This document shows positions 6,019-8,695 of a stretch of DNA of 8,695 nucleotides, piece by piece; the stretch's first letter is position 1; each line of letters opens with the position of its first letter. Made by a program: the position numbers and the translations under genes. Source of the DNA: Dehalococcoidia bacterium (GTDB taxonomy: Bacteria; Chloroflexota; Dehalococcoidia; GIF9; AB-539-J10); NCBI GenBank assembly GCA_030606765.1, contig JAUWFX010000068.1, positions 1-8,695 of the forward strand, read 5' to 3'. The notes below the pieces were generated by a model that was not told the origin of the DNA, searched no databases, and saw only the letters and a program-made list of their open reading frames with translations.

Positions 6019-6787
6019 TCAGCTTACCAACTATGACAAGGTATTCTGGAGTTCGATAATGTGCAAAAAGCCTTATGAGAATGCGTATCTCTCCATTATT
6101 TTTGGTCAGACATATCCTGTGAAGTACGTTATTTTCTGCTGGCAAAGTACTGACATGTTTACCTGAACTTCCAACCCAATATCCCGCATCATGTTTCAGT
6201 CCAAGAATGCATGGCAATACATAACACTCTTTCAACGCTTCAGGCCCATATGCAAGGATAGTCATACCGTATGCTATCTTCGCCAACATTCGTTCGAAGC
6301 AATGTCCGGAGAAGTGTGCATTAATCGAAATGCCTTCGATGCCAAATTTGTCCTCTAGCTTAGTCGGGTTAAGGCCGTGCAGATTAACTGCTATAGTCAT
6401 AACACTGTTTTTATTACCGTGTTTCACTATATGCCCTGGCTCTTCAAGACTACGCGTCATGAAAATGGCTGGGCAATCGGCTACTGGAACTACAATGTTG
6501 TCTTTACGCCCCTCCCTGTCAACCTCGAAAGAAAACTTCTTTGGACGATTGCGTGGGCGACGAGTTGGCAAACCTAGTGCAGCGCGAGCCAACGTGAAGT
6601 ACTCTCGAAGAACGGTTCCCTCAAAAGCGGAAGTGATTTTATTGCATGCCTCACAACTCCCCTTGAGCAACTGCCAAATTCCCTTGAGTCCGTAGGGCAC
6701 GATATGTTCGTCAGTTAGATTATCCGTTGAACCACAATAAACACACTTACCAATATGTCTCGTTGGCGGTGTTGATTCAGGCTTCAT
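6014..6787 (-). CDS. HNH-type endonuclease domain protein
   Basis: An HNH (His-Me finger) nuclease-like protein, expected to bind a metal and cut nucleic acid. Numbered from an alternative GTG at 6812-6814, it has a zinc knuckle CVYC (24-27), the core DEHIVP with likely catalytic His37, and CEACN (54-58) with the HNH asparagine, then FEGTVLREYF and a basic RRPRNRPKK patch (85-93). I do not see the last His of classical HNH motifs, so this is a variant. The remaining 170 or so residues, including FERMLAKIAYG and GYWVGS, form an unrecognised domain. I chose the ATG at 6785-6787 over the GTG (266 residues), because a TATAAT at 6821-6826 would start transcription at about that GTG. The GGGGAA behind the GTG could serve as a distant ribosome site. 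It heads the paralog array and could be a defence, toxin-like or mobile-element nuclease. Confidence 0.8.
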   Translation of the reverse strand: MKPESTPPTRHIGKCVYCGSTDNLTDEHIVPYGLKGIWQLLKGSCEACNKITSAFEGTVLREYFTLARAALGLPTRRPRNRPKKFSFEVDREGRKDNIVVPVADCPAIFMTRSLEEPGHIVKHGNKNSVMTIAVNLHGLNPTKLEDKFGIEGISINAHFSGHCFERMLAKIAYGMTILAYGPEALKECYVLPCILGLKHDAGYWVGSSGKHVSTLPAENNVLHRICLTKNNGEIRILIRLFAHYRTPEYLVIVGKLK

Positions 6788-6820
6788 TTTCGAATCTTGT
6801 TCCCCACTATTCACGTCATT

Positions 6821-6855
6821 ATTATAGCAGGCGAAAATGGGCTTTTTAGATTATA
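6821..6855 (-). promoter_or_regulatory. Two TATAAT boxes upstream of the HNH gene
   Basis: Perfect -10 hexamers on the minus strand occur at 6821-6826 and 6850-6855 in an AT-rich stretch. Neither has a recognisable -35 element at 16-18 bp. They give plausible starts near 6814 and 6843 for the HNH-paralog transcript. The first would leave a 27-nt leader to the ATG at 6787, or a leaderless message from the GTG. Confidence 0.35.
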
Positions 6856-6892
6856 TGTCCTGATGTTTTGCTGGATTTCACACTACTTCAAC

Positions 6893-6926
6893 GACTGTTA
6901 ATTTTTCCTATGTTTCCTTAACAGTC
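6893..6926. repeat. 9-bp inverted repeat with 16-bp spacer
   Basis: GACTGTTAA (6893-6901) and TTAACAGTC (6918-6926) are perfect inverted repeats. In either direction no T run follows the second arm, so it is a poor intrinsic terminator, though it lies about 160 bp behind hisB. It may also be an operator or a scar end. The stop codon of the open stretch behind hisB falls in the loop. Confidence 0.45.
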
Positions 6927-7087
6927 TGTATTGTCTCCCTATTGCCCTTCCTCAGGTACGGCTTGTCCTTCAGCAGTTGTTCCTGTAATGCCTTCAAAGT
7001 AGTATTTCGTGTGTGCAATTTAAACACAATGGCGCCCGCTGTATAGCCGCACTCCTTGAGAGCCTTGAGGCTGAACCAGATGTCTTC
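6908..7087 (-). pseudogene. 59-codon open stretch in frame directly behind hisB (possible gene remnant)
   Basis: Immediately after the hisB TAG the same frame stays open for 59 codons to a second TAG. The sequence reads like protein: it begins EDIWFSLKALKECGYTAG and continues with Lys/Leu-rich helical text (TTLKALQEQLLKDKPYLRKG). It has no good start codon or ribosome site; an internal GTG at about residue 19 is the only candidate. I do not recognise it. It could be the 3' remnant of a lost gene or a stop-codon readthrough extension. HisB proteins normally end near PSTK, so hisB itself looks complete without it. Confidence 0.35.
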
Positions 7088-7678
7088 CTACCCTTCGATA
7101 ACCTCTTTGGTGCTGGGAACCCTGCCAGCGATTCGCTCGTCAATCCGGGTGGCTGAGTCCAGGGCTCGGGCCAGTGCTTTGAACAGGGCTTCGGCTTTGT
7201 GGTGGTCGTTGATGCCGCTGAGCACTTTGACGTGGAGGTTAATTTTAGCTTCGGAGGCGAGGGAAACCAGAAAATGGCGGACTAAATCAGCGTCCAGGTC
7301 GCCTATGTTGGCTTCGTTAAAGTCCGCCTCGATTGTGCTGTAGACTCTGCCTCCAATATCCACAGCCACCGCTGCCAGAGCTTCATCCATAGGCACGATA
7401 GCATGGGCCATACGAACAATGCCTTGCTTTTCTCCCAGTGCCTGGTTAAAAGCCTTGCCCAGCGAAATAGCCACATCCTCCACCACATGGTGCTGGTCGG
7501 GACCCGAGGCGGAGATTTTTATGTCAAATACTCCGTGCTGAGCTAGCTGGGTGAGGAGGTGGTCGAACATCCTTATGCCGGTGGTAATCTGGAATTGTCC
7601 GCTGCCGTCAATGTTGAGCTCCACCTTAACATTTGTCTCGGCAGTCTCACGGGCAACTGTTGCTTTTCTTTCAGTCAT
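7088..7678 (-). CDS. hisB: Imidazoleglycerol-phosphate dehydratase
   Basis: HisB removes water from imidazole glycerol phosphate to give imidazole acetol phosphate in histidine synthesis. It is a cytosolic Mn-dependent enzyme that usually forms a 24-mer. The 196-residue length is that of the monofunctional form with no phosphatase domain. Signatures are ETNVKVELNIDG (14-25), RMFDHLLTQLAQHG (36-49), DQHHVVED (61-68) and NDHHKAEALFKA (157-168), the repeated His-rich metal sites, plus RHF (134-136) and the final PSTK. The usual Gly after PSTK is Glu here, a minor deviation. The ATG at 7676-7678 has an excellent AAAGGAGG 8 nt upstream, inside the last codons of hisC, and the two genes overlap by 8 bp, so translation is coupled. 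The product feeds directly into HisC, encoded upstream. Confidence 0.97.
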   Translation of the reverse strand: MTERKATVARETAETNVKVELNIDGSGQFQITTGIRMFDHLLTQLAQHGVFDIKISASGPDQHHVVEDVAISLGKAFNQALGEKQGIVRMAHAIVPMDEALAAVAVDIGGRVYSTIEADFNEANIGDLDADLVRHFLVSLASEAKINLHVKVLSGINDHHKAEALFKALARALDSATRIDERIAGRVPSTKEVIEG

Positions 7679-8695
7679 ATTTAACCTCCTTTAATGCCTT
7701 AACCAGAGCATCAGTATCCTCAGGTCTGCCCACACTGATTCGCAGGCAATTTTTCAATCTAGAAGTATCAAAATAACGAACGGAGATGCCCTTTTTTTGC
7801 AATTGACGCCAGGTTTCCCTGGCCTCTCCTTGGGGCAGAGCACAGAGGATAAAGTTTCCACTGGAAGGGTAAGGCCTTAGCCAATCCAGTTCCTTTAGTT
7901 TGCCAAATAATCGCTCCCGTTCCATAACTATCTTGGTAACATTAGCACGAAGATACTCTATATCTGCCAGGGAAGCTAGCACCGCAGCCTGGGCTGCGGC
8001 ATTGGCATTATAGGGTTGCTTAATCTTCATCAGGTAACCAGCAATTTCTACGGGGAAAAAGCCGTAGCCTATCCTTAAGCCGGCTAGCCCGGCCCATTTG
8101 CTGAAGGTGCGTAAAACTATCAAGTTAGGGTAAGAGGGCACTACGTTGGCCACTGTCACATTACTGAATTCAAAATAGGCTTCGTCCACGACAACAATTT
8201 TTTCAGTCTCAACAAGCTCCATAATTTCCTTCTCGGTGGCGGTGTCGCCGGTGGGATTATTGGGCGAGGCAACAAAGATGGCCTTTGTTCTCCCGGTCAA
8301 TGCCTTCTTCATACCGACCATATCAAGGGCAAAATCTTCAGCTCTAGGCACATCAACCACCCTACCTCCACAAACATCGGTGCTAAAGGGGTACATGCCG
8401 AATGTTGGTGGACAATTGATAACTTCGTCTCCGGGTTTGAGGAAAAGCCTGAGGATAAGGTCGATAAGTTCATCGCTGCCCATGCCGCAAACAATGTGCT
8501 GGCGGCCCAGGCCAGTATATTTCTCTAAAGCCGTCCGTAGCTCCATTTGCTCCGGGTCGGGGTAATTATGATAATAGGGATAAGGGGCTAGAGCTTGATA
8601 GACCTTTGGGGAACATCCATAAGGATTATCGTTACCATCAAGCTTTATTACTTTACTCGAAGGCAATTCAGCTCGTTGGCTCAAAACTTCTGTAG
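7671..8695 (-). CDS. hisC: Histidinol-phosphate aminotransferase (5' partial)
   Basis: HisC transfers an amino group from glutamate to imidazole acetol phosphate, giving histidinol phosphate; it is a PLP-dependent fold-type I aminotransferase in the cytosol. The frame is open to the window edge (TEVLSQRAELPSS...), so the TTG at 8682-8684 is an internal Leu codon and only the extreme N-terminus is missing. Numbering from that codon: GNDNPYG (17-23), GMGSDELID (67-75), PNNPTG (141-146), VDEAYFEF (166-173), the PLP-binding Lys196 in TFSKWAG (codon 8097-8099), LAGLRIGYG (200-208) and LRISVG (314-319). All expected active-site residues are present. The stop overlaps the hisB start by 8 bp. The promoter and further his genes (often hisD) must lie outside the window. 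Confidence 0.97.
   Translation of the reverse strand, partial: TEVLSQRAELPSSKVIKLDGNDNPYGCSPKVYQALAPYPYYHNYPDPEQMELRTALEKYTGLGRQHIVCGMGSDELIDLILRLFLKPGDEVINCPPTFGMYPFSTDVCGGRVVDVPRAEDFALDMVGMKKALTGRTKAIFVASPNNPTGDTATEKEIMELVETEKIVVVDEAYFEFSNVTVANVVPSYPNLIVLRTFSKWAGLAGLRIGYGFFPVEIAGYLMKIKQPYNANAAAQAAVLASLADIEYLRANVTKIVMERERLFGKLKELDWLRPYPSSGNFILCALPQGEARETWRQLQKKGISVRYFDTSRLKNCLRISVGRPEDTDALVKALKEVKYD

Noticed and set aside
6330..6695. Plus-strand 121-codon open frame
   Set aside because: It is antisense to the HNH gene, whose CxxC/DEHIVP/CxxCN motifs settle the coding strand.

Overview
This is a bacterial chromosomal window of moderate GC content. It has strong Shine-Dalgarno sites (for example AAAGGAGGT before hisB and GGAGGT before mscS) and at least one perfect sigma70/sigmaA-type promoter. 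Housekeeping amino-acid genes lie at both edges: proA on the left, plus strand and cut at its 5' end, and hisC-hisB on the right, minus strand with hisC cut at its 5' end. Nothing fixes the taxon. The protein style (HisC/HisB overlap, CapK-like ligase, YkoP-like protein, MscS, a duplicated helical family) reminds me of Chloroflexota/Dehalococcoidia, but that is only an impression.

Layout. At 2-1243, proA encodes gamma-glutamyl phosphate reductase. At 1273-3347 there is a convergent two-gene unit on the minus strand: a PaaK/CapK-like adenylate-forming enzyme followed by a YkoP-like protein. A consensus promoter (TTGACA-N17-TATAAT) at 3468-3496 drives it, with a roughly 114-nt leader that can fold. 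At 3683-4561 a small MscS channel gene follows. From 4562 to 6814 lies an accessory segment on the minus strand, read right to left. It holds an HNH-type nuclease gene, then two tandem paralogous genes of unknown function (180 and 189 codons), then a doubtful 73-codon ORF just before mscS. At 6815-7087 a gap contains an in-frame 59-codon open stretch directly behind the hisB stop, an inverted repeat and two TATAAT boxes. At 7088-8695, hisB and hisC overlap by 8 bp and are translationally coupled.

How the genes relate. The his genes and proA are ordinary biosynthesis. The CapK-like/YkoP-like pair probably forms one transcript and may act on an envelope or glycan substrate. The most unusual part is the HNH gene with its downstream paralog array. 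The HNH stop codon lies inside the conserved leading flank of the duplicated unit. The non-coding flanks of the two copies (29 bp across the start, 25 bp across or after the stop) are identical, while the proteins are only about 45% identical by eye. This suggests a unit whose ends are conserved and whose contents diversify. It could be a mobile or expandable gene family, or a nuclease with accessory or immunity-like partners; neither can be decided from the sequence alone.
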